In this document: piece after piece, positions 34,574 to 46,042 of the stretch
Layout: each line of letters starts with the position of its first letter
Numbering within the stretch: the stretch's first letter is position 1
NCBI GenBank assembly: GCA_033725935.1
Contig: MU867067.1
Location: 532,501 to 596,500 of the forward strand
Length of the DNA stretch: 64,000 nucleotides
Reading direction: 5' to 3'
DNA from: Cladorrhinum sp. PSN259
Lineage: Eukaryota > Ascomycota > Sordariomycetes > Sordariales > Podosporaceae
Notes under the pieces: generated by a model
Told to the model about the DNA's origin: nothing
What the model saw: only the letters and a program-made list of their open reading frames with translations
Databases searched by the model: none
Program-made: the position numbers and the translations under genes

Positions 34574-35693
34574 ATGGCAACATCCCTCAGCTTTTCCCGT
34601 CTCGCCATTAGGCGCATAATATCTACTTCTCGTCCCGCAGCCCTTCGTCCCGCGACCCCGCGAGCAACTACGACTCCCCTCCTCCTTCTCTCCCACACAA
34701 CATTCTCTCGCGCGCCATTCTCGACCTCTTCCCACATCCGATCCAAACGCACCCCAGAAAAAGATACGACGCCGCCCCATCAACCGCCTCCTCGTCCTTC
34801 GGACCCGGCTTCTGCTCCTGCACAGGCACCCCCGACAGATCTATCGGCATTGGATGTCCTGGGGAACACGCCAATACCAGCGACGAGCATTGATGTTTGC
34901 CACAGTGATGGATTCACGCTGAACTCGGGGGTGAATATCTGGGACGGGGCTGGTGCGTTGCTGATTGGCGGGGAGGCGTTCGAGTGGAGGCCTTGGACCA
35001 CAAACAAAATGCTGTTGAATGCAAAGGGGCAGTGGGAGGTTGAGGATGAAGCCTGGGGTGTGCTGAGTTTGGTATGGCCTAGGCCTGGTATGTATTTCTT
35101 TTTTTCTCACATAATCTTTTCGTTTTTTTCCCTCATATTTTTTTTTTGCGGGTTAGAAGGAAGGGAGTCGTGACGATGTGAGAAGGATGTGGAAGGATAA
35201 GGTTTCAGGAGCCAAGAGAAGGAAAGGGTTTCAGGAGTAAAGAAAGGTTACTCAGGAAGAAGGGGGTTATCAATGTTACAAGAATGGAATAGGAACCTGG
35301 GGAAAGGGGAGGGGTTGTTGTTAATAACGACAGAGAAAGAACAGGATTGAAGAAATGGGATACAAGAAGGGGAGGTGGAACAAAACAGGAGGACACACAC
35401 CCAACCAGGAAAAAAAAAGGGGGGAATCAAAAACAATATACGCCAAGGAGAAAGAAAACCCATGCTAACATACCAAAAACACAGACCTCTTAATACTAGG
35501 CCTCGGCCCCTCAATCCGTCCCCTCAGTCCAAAAACTCGACAGGCAATATCCAAACTCGGCATTAGAATCGAAATACTTGACACCAGAAACGCAGCGAGC
35601 CAGTATAATCTGCTCGCGACGGAGAGAGGGGTAGAGAATATCGCTGCGGCGTTGGTGCCTATTGGGTGGAAGGAGGGTGTTGGTGCTGTTTGA
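34574..35693 (+). CDS. mitochondrial complex I assembly factor, NDUFAF3/DUF498 family
   Basis: Predicted NADH:ubiquinone oxidoreductase assembly factor of the NDUFAF3 (Mth938/DUF498) family. Exons are 34574-35087 and 35485-35693, giving 240 aa. Residues 1 to about 55 are a typical mitochondrial presequence rich in Arg and Ser (SFSRLAIRRIISTSR). The fold begins at LDVLGNTPIPATSIDVCHSD and continues with FTLNSGVNIWDGAGALLIGG, LSLVWPRP/DLLILGLGPSIRPLSP, ISKLGIRIEILDTRNAASQY and LLATERGVENIAAALVPIGW. The splice joins WPRP to DLLILGLG in phase, restoring a strand that is conserved in the family. The single intron is 397 nt and purine-rich, several times the local norm. Confidence 0.92.
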
Positions 35694-36560
35694 GGCGACA
35701 ACGAGAGAACGATGGGGGAAGAGGGCAAGGAAGAAGAGTTGTATGATGGTGAGGATAGTAAGGAGCTTACCTAGGCGGTAAGGTGTTCTACTTTTACAAA
35801 CGGGGGATAATGTATATATACATACATATCTGATCGTGTATGATATGATATGTGTCTGCAGAGGGATACTTTAAAACGTACCCAAAAGCGAGGACAGAAC
35901 TGGGGGGTTTGGCTATGAGTATAGCTCTCATGTACATATACATAAAGTTTGTGGATACAAAACCTTCACAAGGGTTGGCATGCTAGAGTTAAAGGAACCA
36001 AGTTCTCACAAATAAACAACTCTTCTCGGTCACTTGCATAGCTGTATCAAGCAAACCACCATAATTTGTGGTGGACAGATTACCTTCAAATGCCATATAA
36101 TAACATCCATTTTGTTTAATCCGAAGGAGGCCCGAATAGTCAACGGATACTATATACAGCACCACACGTATTACCCTAATCACACACCCCAACCCATCGA
36201 CGGCTTGAGAAGCAGGATGGATGATTATGTGTTTTTCCCAGTGTTTCCCCCTTTAAAATCCCTTTATAGAACCGCCCCATCCCCATCCATAACCATCCAT
36301 TTTGAGACCCTTTTTGTTCATACAGCAACTATTACTAACTACTCATACTCCTAATACGCCTTCTCGCCTTCCTTTTTCTTCTTCTAAGAAACCGAGATAC
36401 TTTGTTGGGTAGTCGTCATAGTTGAAACTTGATCTAATAGAGAAGCTCATAACGCAACGCTTTTTGTATGTGTCGCCTACCAAAAAAAGATAGAAAACAA
36501 AGTGGTTCCGTTGGTCTCGTCTAAATTTGTAAATTTTTTTTTAAAAAAAAAAAAATTTCC
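35694..36560. other. convergent 3' regions, NDUFAF3-like / C9-methyltransferase
   Basis: 867 bp of AT-rich 3' flank with no recognisable gene. A run of T and A at 36534-36553 lies just beyond the methyltransferase stop codon. Confidence 0.6.
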
Positions 36561-38285
36561 TTAGGCGACGATGGGGAACTTGACAGCCTCAGACTCAGCC
36601 CAAGCCTGCATGTCAGCCTTGGTGGCAGCAAGAGCCCCAGAGAGGCCGTAAGCAGAAGGCTGGTGCTCGATGCGGTGGAAGGCGTTGACGTTCTTGTTGA
36701 GAACAATCTGGTAGCAAGTAGCGCTACCCTGGCGAGCAATGATGGTGGAAGAGGCAAGGAAGAACTCCCAGATGCGGAACCATCTCTTGCCGTACTTGGC
36801 AGTGACCTTGTCCTTGTTGGCGAGCCAGTTCCTGTACCACCTCCAGAGAGTAGCAGAGTAGTGAACACCGATGGTATCGATACCCTTGACCTCCCAGCCG
36901 GCCTTCTCGCACTGGTCAATGTAGAAACCGAGAGGGGTGGAAGCGTCAGCGCCGGGGAAGATGTGCTTGTTCATGAAGAGACCCCAGATGAGATCCTCAA
37001 ACTGCCACGACTTGCGGAGACCAGCGACCTGGAGGAAGAAGACACCATCGTCATTGAGCATCTCGGAGCACTGCTTCATGAAGCCCTGGAAGTGACGGAC
37101 ACCGACGTGCTCGGCCATCTCCAAGCAGGTGATCTTGTCATAGCCACCCTCGCGAGCAGGGATATCGCGGTAATCCATGCAGAGAATCTTGCTCTGCTCC
37201 TCGGGAATGCCGGCTTCACGGAGAGCGCTGTTGCCCCACTTGGTCTGGTTGCGGCCGAGAGTGATGCCGGTTGTCTTGGCGCCGTAGTTGACACTGGCAA
37301 AGCGGGCAAGAGTACCCCAGCCGCAGCCGATATCGAGGAGGCTCTCGCCCTGCTTGAGGCCAATCTTCTCACAGACAATGGCAAGCTTGTTGTCCTGGAG
37401 CTCTTCGAGGGTCTCCTCCTTGTTGATGTCGCTAATGACGCCGGAAGTGTAGATCATGCGTGGGCCGAGGAACCAGGCGTAGAAGTCATCGCCGCGGTCG
37501 TAGTGGTCACGGACCTGCTCCTCATCTGGAAAAAAAAAGTTTTGTTAGAATTTTGATCTTCTTCTGCTGCGTTTGAGCACGGGTTCTAAACTTACCCTGA
37601 GAACGAGTGTGCATGATAACCTCGGGGACAAAGCTGGTAAGGAAGAACTTGATCAAGCCAATGGTGAAGCGGAAGCTAGCCCAGTCGTGGCGGTACTCGA
37701 GAACCTCGAGGGCGTCGGCGTTGAACTCGACGTCGCCGTCAAAGTACATCTCCTGGAAGGTCTCCATGGGGATCTTGTTCTTTCCGCTGTACTTGGCCTT
37801 GTCCTCCTCCTTCTTGAAGGTGAGGTAGTGCTCGACCGGGCGGCCGGGGAGCTTCGCCTTGTCATTCTTGCGAGGGGCGTAGGCCGAAACTCCAAGCCAG
37901 AAAGCGACAAGAAGGGGAACATCGACAACGATGGCGAAGAAGATGAACGTCTTCCAACCGCCGCTGAACTTGCGAGCGATGTACCACGGAATGAGGAACA
38001 GGGCGCTGAAGAGAGCCAAGTTGGAGAAGCTTTCGTGGCCGGGACCATCGGCGGGCAACGGGGCATTCTTGATGGTAGGATACTGCAATGGTGCGAGGGC
38101 CGAGTCAGAAACAATCCAAGAAAGCCAATTGAGTCAGGCACGCGTGCTTGTCAACAACATACCTTGGTGGTGCGCACACCGCAGTCTTCCCACTTCTCAA
38201 AAGCGGGAGCTTTGTTCTCGGGTGTCTTTGCATACTCAAAGACGGCCTTGCTACTGCCATTGGCAGTGCCGCTGGTGGTCGACAT
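36561..38285 (-). CDS. mts1: sphingolipid C9-methyltransferase
   Basis: SAM-dependent enzyme that adds the C9 methyl branch to the sphingoid base of fungal glucosylceramides. It belongs to the cyclopropane-fatty-acid synthase fold and is membrane-bound in the ER. Exons are 38285-38163, 38082-37596 and 37525-36561, giving 524 aa, the usual length. Two N-terminal membrane helices are visible (LALFSALFLIPWYIA and FIFFAIVVDVPLLVAFWLGV). The SAM motif is LLDIGCGWGTLARFAS, followed by GITLGRNQTKWG, YDKITCLEMAEHVGVRHF and the C-terminal ALWRWYRNW..RIWEFFLASS. Junction phases close exactly (123, 487 and 965 nt). The strong codon bias suggests high expression and explains the long shadow frames on the opposite strand. 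Confidence 0.95.
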
Positions 38286-38881
38286 GTTGGGCAGTCTGGT
38301 TGGCAGTCCAATTGGGACGGACTGTCAATCAGGATGGTGTGTGGGAGAGGAGAGGTGTTGACAGCTCAACAACAACTTGTGGGAGCTCTTAAGAGTCCAC
38401 CGCTCACACTTTTTATCGGTCGAGAAAGGGGGGGCCAGCAGCTCAGCAACCCCAGCGAACCAGGGGACACAGCTGGCTACAGCGGTGAGAAGCTAGGCGG
38501 GCCTGTGGGGTTTCAGGGGGGGCTGGCACGAAAGCTGGTTCTGGGGAGCTTGGGGGTGACAGGGTTCCAAGGTTGTGTTCTAGGAGAAGCTTGGCACGGC
38601 AATCTGAGCTTCTTGCCCTGCAAAAAACAATCTCGCAAGTTTTTGATGCTTGTTTTTTTTCTGCAACTCAATCTCTCTTCACATGGAAAATGTTGGGAAA
38701 TCTTCCTTGACACCGCTTCTTGATTTGATGGTTTGATTTCTCAATTTTGTTTCCTGTTCAGGATATTTCACTGCAGGTCCTTGTCCGAGTCTCGCAGGTC
38801 CTGCAGCTGGGCAGGGATGCAGATGCTTTATCTTATCGAGAATTCCTGGAACCCAATGACAACCAATGCCATCGACGGCAG
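38286..38881. other. intergenic, maltase 3' / methyltransferase promoter
   Basis: 596 bp between tandem minus-strand genes. I see nothing beyond short chance frames. Confidence 0.6.
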
Positions 38882-40924
38882 TCAGTTTGGTGGCACAGAA
38901 AGCTCCAATGAGCACCCAGCCGTGTACAATCTCCCCTCCCAAGGTCTCAACACCCTTTTTCTGGTCGATCCATCACCACTGACCACTCCTCTCTCTTCCT
39001 CCTCAGCATCCTCGTAGCTACCTACCAGAAACTTGACGTTCCCATACTCTCCTCCAGGTAATTCAATTTCCTGATCCTCCCCAGTAAAATTGCACGCCAC
39101 CAGTGCTCTTCTGCTTCCATCTACTGGATCCTTTTTCCCAAAGATGAACGTCTTTTCGTCATCCATGTTGAATCCTGCAAAATCCCCGTAAACCAATACC
39201 TCCCTGAACTCCTTCCTCAACTTGATCATCCTCTTCCAGAACCCAAGTACTGAGTTCCTGTCCTTTTGCTGCTGCTGAACGTTGATCTCCTTATACAAAT
39301 CATGCACCCTGGCCCACGGCTTCTTGGTCGAAAACCCAGCAAAATCACTGCTATCCCACTGCATCGGTATCCTGGCATTGTCTCTGCTCAGAATCTGCAA
39401 GCCCTTCATGATATACTCCAGCTCAGCAGGGTCATTGTTTGTCTGTTTGGCCCACGTATGATAGAAGTTGATAGACTCAATATCTTGGTATGAATCAATT
39501 CCCCAAGTCTTGGGCACATTGATCATGCCAATTTCCTGGCCTTGATAGATGAACAGAGTTCCTGTAAGAGAAGACATCAGGAGAGAGAGCATCTTCCCTG
39601 AGTGAACTCTGTGCTCTGGACTATCGGAGGCGTAGCGTGAGATGGATCTGCCTTGGTCTACACAGAAAACGTCCGTCAGCATCACCTCGGAACACAATCA
39701 CCTCGACTTGCGGGGAAGGAAAAACTCACCATGGTTCTCACAAAACGCCGTAGTCCACCCATCACTCCCCTCAATAAACTCTTGCCACTTCCCCACGACT
39801 CCCTTTAACAACGGTAGCTTCCACTCCTCAAAATGATATTTCTGTTCTTTGCCCTGTCCAATATCGACGATATCGAACTGAAACACCATGCTGAGCTGTT
39901 TATCACCCGAACCGACATAGTCTAATACCCTTTTCGGGTCGTTCGTATGAGGGAGCTCTCCGACCATCACCAGGTCTCGATCATACTTGTCGAGCACATC
40001 TCTGTTGATCTCTCTCAAGAACTCATGCATACGAGGTCCGTTGGCCCAGTTATCCCATGCGGGCTGCACGTAAGATTGGGCGTCGACGATGGGTGCGTCT
40101 TTGAATGATAGGTCTTTCGAGTACCTTAGATATCATGTTAGCATAACCACCTTGTGTGATAAGTAAGGAAAGACATACATATTGACTGTGTCAACTCTGA
40201 ACCCATCTACACCTTTATCAAGCCAGAACCGCATGGCACTGTCGTAGATTGCCTTGCGGGTTTCTTCATTCTCCCAGTTCAGGTCTGGTTGTTCTTTGGC
40301 GAAGAGGTGGAGGTAGTACTCCCCTGTGAGGTCGTCGTACTCCCATGTTGAGCCCGAGAAGTAGCTGCGCCAGTTTGTGGGTGGGAGACGAGTGCCGTCT
40401 GGGGCATAGCGGGGTGGTTTCCAGACATACCTTTCATATTGTCAGAACTCATGCAAAGTAGCCAGGTTGAGACACTTACCAATTGCGCTTAGGATTGGTC
40501 TTTGAGGAGCGGGACTCCTGAAACCAGGCATGCTGGTCTGAGGTATGATTGATTACAAGGTCGAGGATGATCTTCATTCCACTTTTAAAACATGTCAGTA
40601 GATGTTGTTGTGGGACTGAGGGAGCGATTGAAGCTACCGGGAGTGTATTGCCCCAATCAGGTCTTCCATGTCCTTGACGGTGCCATAGGGAGGGTAGACA
40701 CTCTCGTAGTTGGAGATATCATAACCCATATCAACTTGAGGACTGTCAAACATGGGTGAGACCCAGATAACATCTACTCCCAAATCCTTCAGATAGTCAA
40801 CCTTGCTCAGAATGCCAGGAATATCCCCCAGACCATCCCCGTTGGAGTCCTTGAAGGACGCAGGGTAGATTTGGTAGCAGACCGCATCTTTCCACCATGG
40901 TGTGGTCGTGGACGCGGATCCCAT
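38882..40924 (-). CDS. alpha-glucosidase (maltase), GH13 family
   Basis: Intracellular GH13 alpha-glucosidase of the maltase/oligo-1,6-glucosidase type. It hydrolyses maltose and related alpha-glucosides. Exons are 40924-40638, 40581-40480, 40430-40179, 40124-39730 and 39657-38882, giving 603 aa, the family norm. No signal peptide is present (starts MGSASTTTPWWKDAVCYQIY). The conserved regions are intact: DLVINHTSD, nucleophile D210 in GFRVDTVNM, acid/base E270 in MVGELPHTND and transition-state D346 in ENHDQGR. GTLFIYQGQEIGM and DNARIPMQWD follow the catalytic core. All five exons are in phase. It is transcribed away from an alpha-glucoside permease gene across 2.4 kb, a MAL-type pair, which supports maltose as substrate. 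Confidence 0.95.
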
Positions 40925-43299
40925 CTTGATTATGGGCTAGGAAACTCGGAGCAGAACAGAACGATACAACCGAGAGGGAGAAAAACACTGCTGAAATCGG
41001 ACGAATCGACCATGGAAAGATATATGACCTCACCGGACAAGACTGTGATCATTTTCTGTGTTTTGCCTTTTGCCCCAACTTGAGTCCCCCCCCTTCCCCC
41101 TCCCCCACAAGGGGCTAACCAATGCTAGGCGCACATCTACCACATCCAGACTTTCAAGCGGGGCCATCCGAGATCGCCCCAATGACCACAACATATGCAT
41201 TGCCAACAAATCCGGCATTCCCCTCTCATCTCTGATCGGTTACAGAAAGATTAGGTGGGCAAGTATAGAGGTAGAAGTAATTAGCGATCTTGGGACGAAA
41301 TGCCAACGGGGGAGGCAAGGTTGGGCCGCGTAGCCGTTGCCCAATCGAAAGACTTCCAGCCCAAAAAAGATAGATCTTCTATCGGCACCAAAAGTGTTAT
41401 TATCAAAGAGGAAAACGAGGCGCGTAATATTCAAGAGTTTTACTCGGCTCCGAGAAGGCCAGCCGACGGTGTGCGAAATTTCACGCCGACTTTCCACAGA
41501 ACTTTCGCCCGGACGTTCAGTCTCCTTGCCCCGGCTTGGCCCATGGAAAGCCGACCCCGTGTGGGGAGTTTTAACGTTCGGGTCCGGGGATAAGACCCAC
41601 CTTTCCTCAACATCATCCTTACTCCTGCCGGACTTGGTGCGATTAGTGCCGTCCCGACTCATTGAATTGTGCACCTGCACACTCGGAATTCGAAGGTCAT
41701 CGCAGTGACCCGGCAAACGGAACCGTTGGAAAATCTGGCCAACATACGCTTAGTGCTACTGGTCCATGGTGGACGATTGCCTGATCCAGATCCAGGGGAA
41801 CAAACATCAGACTAGAATTACACTACCGTGTCTTGGGGGGAAGCCAACGGATGACCTCCATTTCTCTTAGGCGCATTGAAAGATATGGCCATCATCATAA
41901 AAAAGATATCAAAGTTACCCGATTGTGAGACCGTGACTTCAGCGTACTCCATGCAATGATGTAAGAGTCTGACAAAGGCGTCGTTGAACTCCATACTTTG
42001 TTTCCATCTGATTTTCCGGGAGATCACGAGGAAGTCTCAGAAGAGATGCCACAGGGACCCCGAAAAGTTACACCAAAGACACAGGCGTTCGAGTAAGCTT
42101 TGAGAGTCTCACCGCCTGACCAACCTCGGAGAAAGCTGTGGAAAGGTTGTGGTCCCCCACCATCCAAACCCATGTGGCCGTGTGTGATTTCTAGAATACA
42201 TGAGGCTCTGATATCCCAATTGCCGCGAGGTACAAAGCCAGGTGATAAATGAGCTCTTGTAACCTGGGGCCGCTCCTGACCGACTCCCCAAAGTCATTGT
42301 CGTGTAGCTGCCGGCGTGGGAATGTCATGGGCCACTCGACAGGAGTGACCGCCTCCAATCTAGCGTGACGGTGGTTAACGATGCCATTGACTTTGGGGGT
42401 GCTGCTTCCTGGACAATCGATAGCAAACCCCGCGAGTCGTGAAGAAGATTGAACCAGATGTTTGCGTAGTACGGTCCCAATGTTCCCCAGTTGGCGGCTT
42501 CGGCGTCAGCGTCGGCGTCGTTGGCGTCGTCAACTGGATCTGCATGGGCTGATGATGAACGTGAGGACGTGTCAAACTGGACGTCCACCACAGAGCAGAT
42601 CTGCTGCGAGGCAATCATCTCTTGATCCGACTTCGGCCGAGACACAGCTGAGTTCCCGCCGTCTCATCTCTCGCCCTGGGTTCCTTCCCGTTGTGAGCCC
42701 TTTCTCCAGTACTGCAGCTAGGTATGGATACCGAAGGACCCCACCGAACGCCTCAACGCCAGCCAAGGAAAGAGCACCACGCCGGTCCGTGAACCTTGAG
42801 GAACCTTGATGACCTTGTTTTCAGGTCACGAGTGCTTCATTCAACCTCACCGCCCACTGAGAGCCCCGAGACCTTCCATCCCTTCCTTCGTAAATGCCCC
42901 CTTTGGTGGATTCCAGCGTCATCGACCGCGGCCTTCTCCTTCATCGCCCCTCCGCAGCGCCGCTGCTACCACTGCTTAACAGTTATAAAACCGGCCCGGC
43001 GGTCCCATATCTCCTCCCCCACACTTTCCCCCCGCAACTCTCCATGAGATCAACTGCTCAAAAAGCCACCCGCCCGCCCGCCTGTCAAACCTTTCCCGGC
43101 GGAACGTTCTCTTCAACATAACCTCTCTCTCCTTTCTGACGCAACACTCACTCTTTTTACCTACCTAACTGCTTCCGACCCCGCCACAACAACAAAATAA
43201 TACAATTCACGGGTATCTCGCTCGTCAATCTCAACTCAATTTACTTGGTATCTGTTCCAACCTCATATCTTACTTCCTTCGCAACGGCCTTTCTACATC
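40925..43299. promoter_or_regulatory. shared divergent promoter of the MAL-type gene pair
   Basis: 2375 bp between the maltase and permease start codons. I see no convincing gene (reverse frames at 41240-41716 and 42325-42645 are judged chance). Candidate sites for CreA-type carbon repression (core SYGGRG) include 41103-41108, 41561-41566 and 43017-43022. One CGG-N8-AGG, an AmyR-like pattern, lies at 41445-41458. Such short motifs also arise by chance, so the regulatory reading is inference. The divergent arrangement itself is certain. Confidence 0.5.
42984..42990 (+). promoter_or_regulatory. TATA box of the alpha-glucoside permease gene
   Basis: TATAAAA in AGTTATAAAACC, 310 nt before the permease ATG, on the coding strand. 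Confidence 0.45.
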
Positions 43300-45106
43300 A
43301 TGTCAGGCACGGGCACGCCCTCTGGGCTTGGAATTCGCTCCGCTGATGGCGGCGTCGACGTCGAGAACCAACCTGCTGCCGGGCAGACAGCGTCCTACAA
43401 CGTCCAGCTCGCCGAGCAAGCCGAGGATCGCGAGCGCAGCATGACCTTCAAGCAGGCGATTTCTTTTGACAGACGGTTGATTATGTACTCGATCTGGTTC
43501 TCCGGCACTATCATAATGGAAGGTTACGGTTTGGCCTTGATCACGTTCCTTTTCACCTTCGACTCCTTCAACCGCAAGTATGGCGAATGGAATGAACAGA
43601 ACCAAAAGTGGGAGGTAAGTCTTGCTGTTCTGTCCTCAAGTCAAGATTTCCAGAGACAAGAGACTGACTTGAGCTTTTTTGCTCGTGCAGATGAACTGGC
43701 TCTGGAAGGCTCTCTTGCCTCTTGTTGCCCAGATCGGCTCCTTGATTGGTATTGCTATTGTGCCGCTCATGGCTAAGGGCCTGGGGTACAAGCGGACCAC
43801 ACAACTCATGGTCCTCGTCTCAGCAGCTCTGATCTGCATGCCCGTCTTTGCACCCAATGTCGAGGTCCTCATGGCAGGATATCTGCTTCAAGGCATCCCC
43901 TGGGGTGTGTACCAGGTTATCAGCCCTGCGTACGCGTCCGAGGTGGCAAGTGTACAGCTCCGCCCTATCCTGACAACCTGGAACAACCTTTGCTGGGTCA
44001 TCGGTCAGCTCCTGGCATCGGGCATCGTCAAGGGATTCGAGCCTCTCCCCAGCTCGATAGGCTACAGAGCCCCGTTTGCATTCCAGTGGGTCTTCACAGC
44101 TGTGCTTCTCGCCGGAATCACCTTCGCTCCCGAGTCTCCATACTGGTACATTCAGAGAGGCGATATCCCCAAGGCCAGCAAAGCCATAGTGAAGCTTGTT
44201 CGCGGAAAGGATAAGACCTTGGCTACGGAGAAGCTTGCTCTGATGCAGCACACCATTCATCAGGAGGCCAGTGCAGACACCGCTACGGACGTGAATCTTT
44301 CATACGCACAGAGGACCTTAGCAATGTTCAAGGGCACCGATGCTCGCAGAACCGAGATCGCATGCGTCGCGTGGCTTCTGCAAGCCATGTGCGGATCGAG
44401 CCTTATAGGGTGGGCTCCTCAGCTCTTCACGGCTGCCGGGCTCAACTCCAATGATTCATTGAGCGTCAATATTGCAATTCCATCTGCTGGATTCATAGGC
44501 ACCCTGGCCTCGTGGTGGCTGATGCGGATGGCTGGCCGTCGTTCCATATACTTCGGGGGCATGATTGCCATGGCTGTGCTCCTCTGTGTCTTGGGTGGCG
44601 TCTCGTGGGTAAAAGAGCGGACCACCGGTGCCTGGGCCGCAGGAGGAGTCCTCGCAGTATACACATTAGTGTACGACCTTACAGTCGGCCCTATCTGCTA
44701 CTCAATCGTATCCGAGATTCCGTCCGTTCGACGCCGGGCCTCCACACTCTCGGCAGCACGTGGCACGTACTTGCTCGCGAACCTGGTCAACCACTTTCTG
44801 ACTCCGAAGATGGTCAGCGACGAGACCGGAAGCTGGGGTTGGGGTGCAAAGACCGGCTTCTTCTATGCTGCCCTGTGTCTCCTGGGAGCCACCTACACCT
44901 TCTTTCGCATTCCCGAGACCGATGGTATTTCGGCTCGCGCTCTCGACATCCTCTTCCAGCACAAGGTTCCGACAAGAGAGTTCAGCAACGCAAAGGCTGC
45001 CGAATTCGACCATCTCGTACAGGAGAAGCCCCTTGCAACCCAAACGTCCAAGACTAGTGTATTGTCCGTTCGCGCAGTTGGCAGCGACAAGAGTGATCCG
45101 GCCTAG
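43300..45106 (+). CDS. MFS alpha-glucoside (maltose) permease
   Basis: Proton-coupled sugar transporter of the major facilitator superfamily, in the maltose/alpha-glucoside permease branch, at the plasma membrane. Exons are 43300-43614 and 43691-45106, giving 576 aa. About twelve membrane helices can be traced, the first at LIMYSIWFSGTIIMEGYGLA. Family signatures include the long first extracellular loop (FDSFNRKYGEWNEQNQKWE), LQGIPWGVYQVISPAYASEV, LRPILTTWNNLCWVIGQLLA, APESPYWYIQRGD after helix 6 and SEIPSVRRRASTLSAARGTY near helix 10. N- and C-termini are hydrophilic, with Lys and Ser residues that could be regulatory. The intron falls at GAG/ATG in phase 0. Paired with the divergent maltase, the likely job is maltose uptake. 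Confidence 0.93.
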
Positions 45107-46042
45107 ATGGTTGTTTGCGATGAAGTAGAATAGCAGAGGCAAAGGGAAAGGTAGTTAGCCGTCGGGAGGGAAAGCAAAAGGAGAGGAAATACAAAACAAC
45201 ACGGAAGGTTGGGATAACCACCACCACTGCTACTACCTTTGTTGTCTTTGCGTGTTTTAACCAGTCAGTCCACTGGAGTTTGCAGGTTTTTGTGTTTGTT
45301 TCATTATGTTATCTAGTATACCCCTTTTCTTCGTGTTTTACGAATTGCAAAACAGTCTCGTTATTAGCATGGGAACGATCAAAATGTTACAGAGTAGCAA
45401 GTACAAAAACCTACTGTATTCTTTTCTTCTTTGGACCTGACTGGGGGTGGTGGTGGTGGAGAAGGGAGGAGAGGTAACGAATACATGATCTTTTTGGATT
45501 TGATTTTTCTGTTTTGCCTTGCTTGCTTTTGGTTTGTCCTTGATTTTGTTTGCGCGTTGATTAGCTAATGATGATGAATGAGGTATGAAAGTAGATTAAT
45601 TAGACAAGAAAATAGAAGGTTATTAGATCTTGGGAACTGTTTTGAGTGTAGTGACGACTGAAGCTGAAATTGAGGTGATGATGGGTAGAGTTTTTGCGCG
45701 AGAAGTACTAAATTTGAGGTCATCATGATGAGGCCCTGAAAACACGACAACGACGGTGACCATGAAGGAGATGAAAGACAGCCATAAGGGAGACCTACTG
45801 TTATTAGATTCTCTTTTGGATATAATACATATAAATATTTTTTTTTAATTCTTTTTACGTTTTTCATTATTCCTGGCATTTCCCATCTTTTTCTGGTTGG
45901 GTGGGTGGATGGCTGACCTCCTCAGTTACAGTAATTAAATAAAATAAATAAAATAAAAATAAAATATCCACTTACTTTCTCTCGTTACCCAGCCAGATTT
46001 GGGCGCAGTTTTATATTTTTATTTATATATATATATTGGGGA
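45107..46042. other. convergent 3' regions, permease / spp2
   Basis: 936 bp of AT-rich sequence with a degenerate (TAAA)n tract at 45935-45965. I see no gene. Confidence 0.6.

Noticed and set aside
36663..37556. 297-codon frame opposite the C9-methyltransferase
   Set aside because: It is the mirror of a strongly C-biased coding exon, which suppresses stops on the other strand. The methyltransferase reading is certain.
41445..41458. CGG-N8-AGG, an AmyR-like site in the MAL promoter
   Set aside because: A single loose match in 2.4 kb is not significant on its own. It is kept only as a note in the promoter entry.
41240..41716. 158-codon reverse frame in the MAL promoter region
   Set aside because: No domain, mixed composition, and a plus-strand frame of similar length overlaps it. 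It is most likely chance.
42325..42645. 106-codon reverse frame with an acidic run and Trp/Tyr-rich segment
   Set aside because: No recognised family and no clear intron or partner exons. The acidic run comes from GCGTC-type repeats (GACGCC on the frame's strand).
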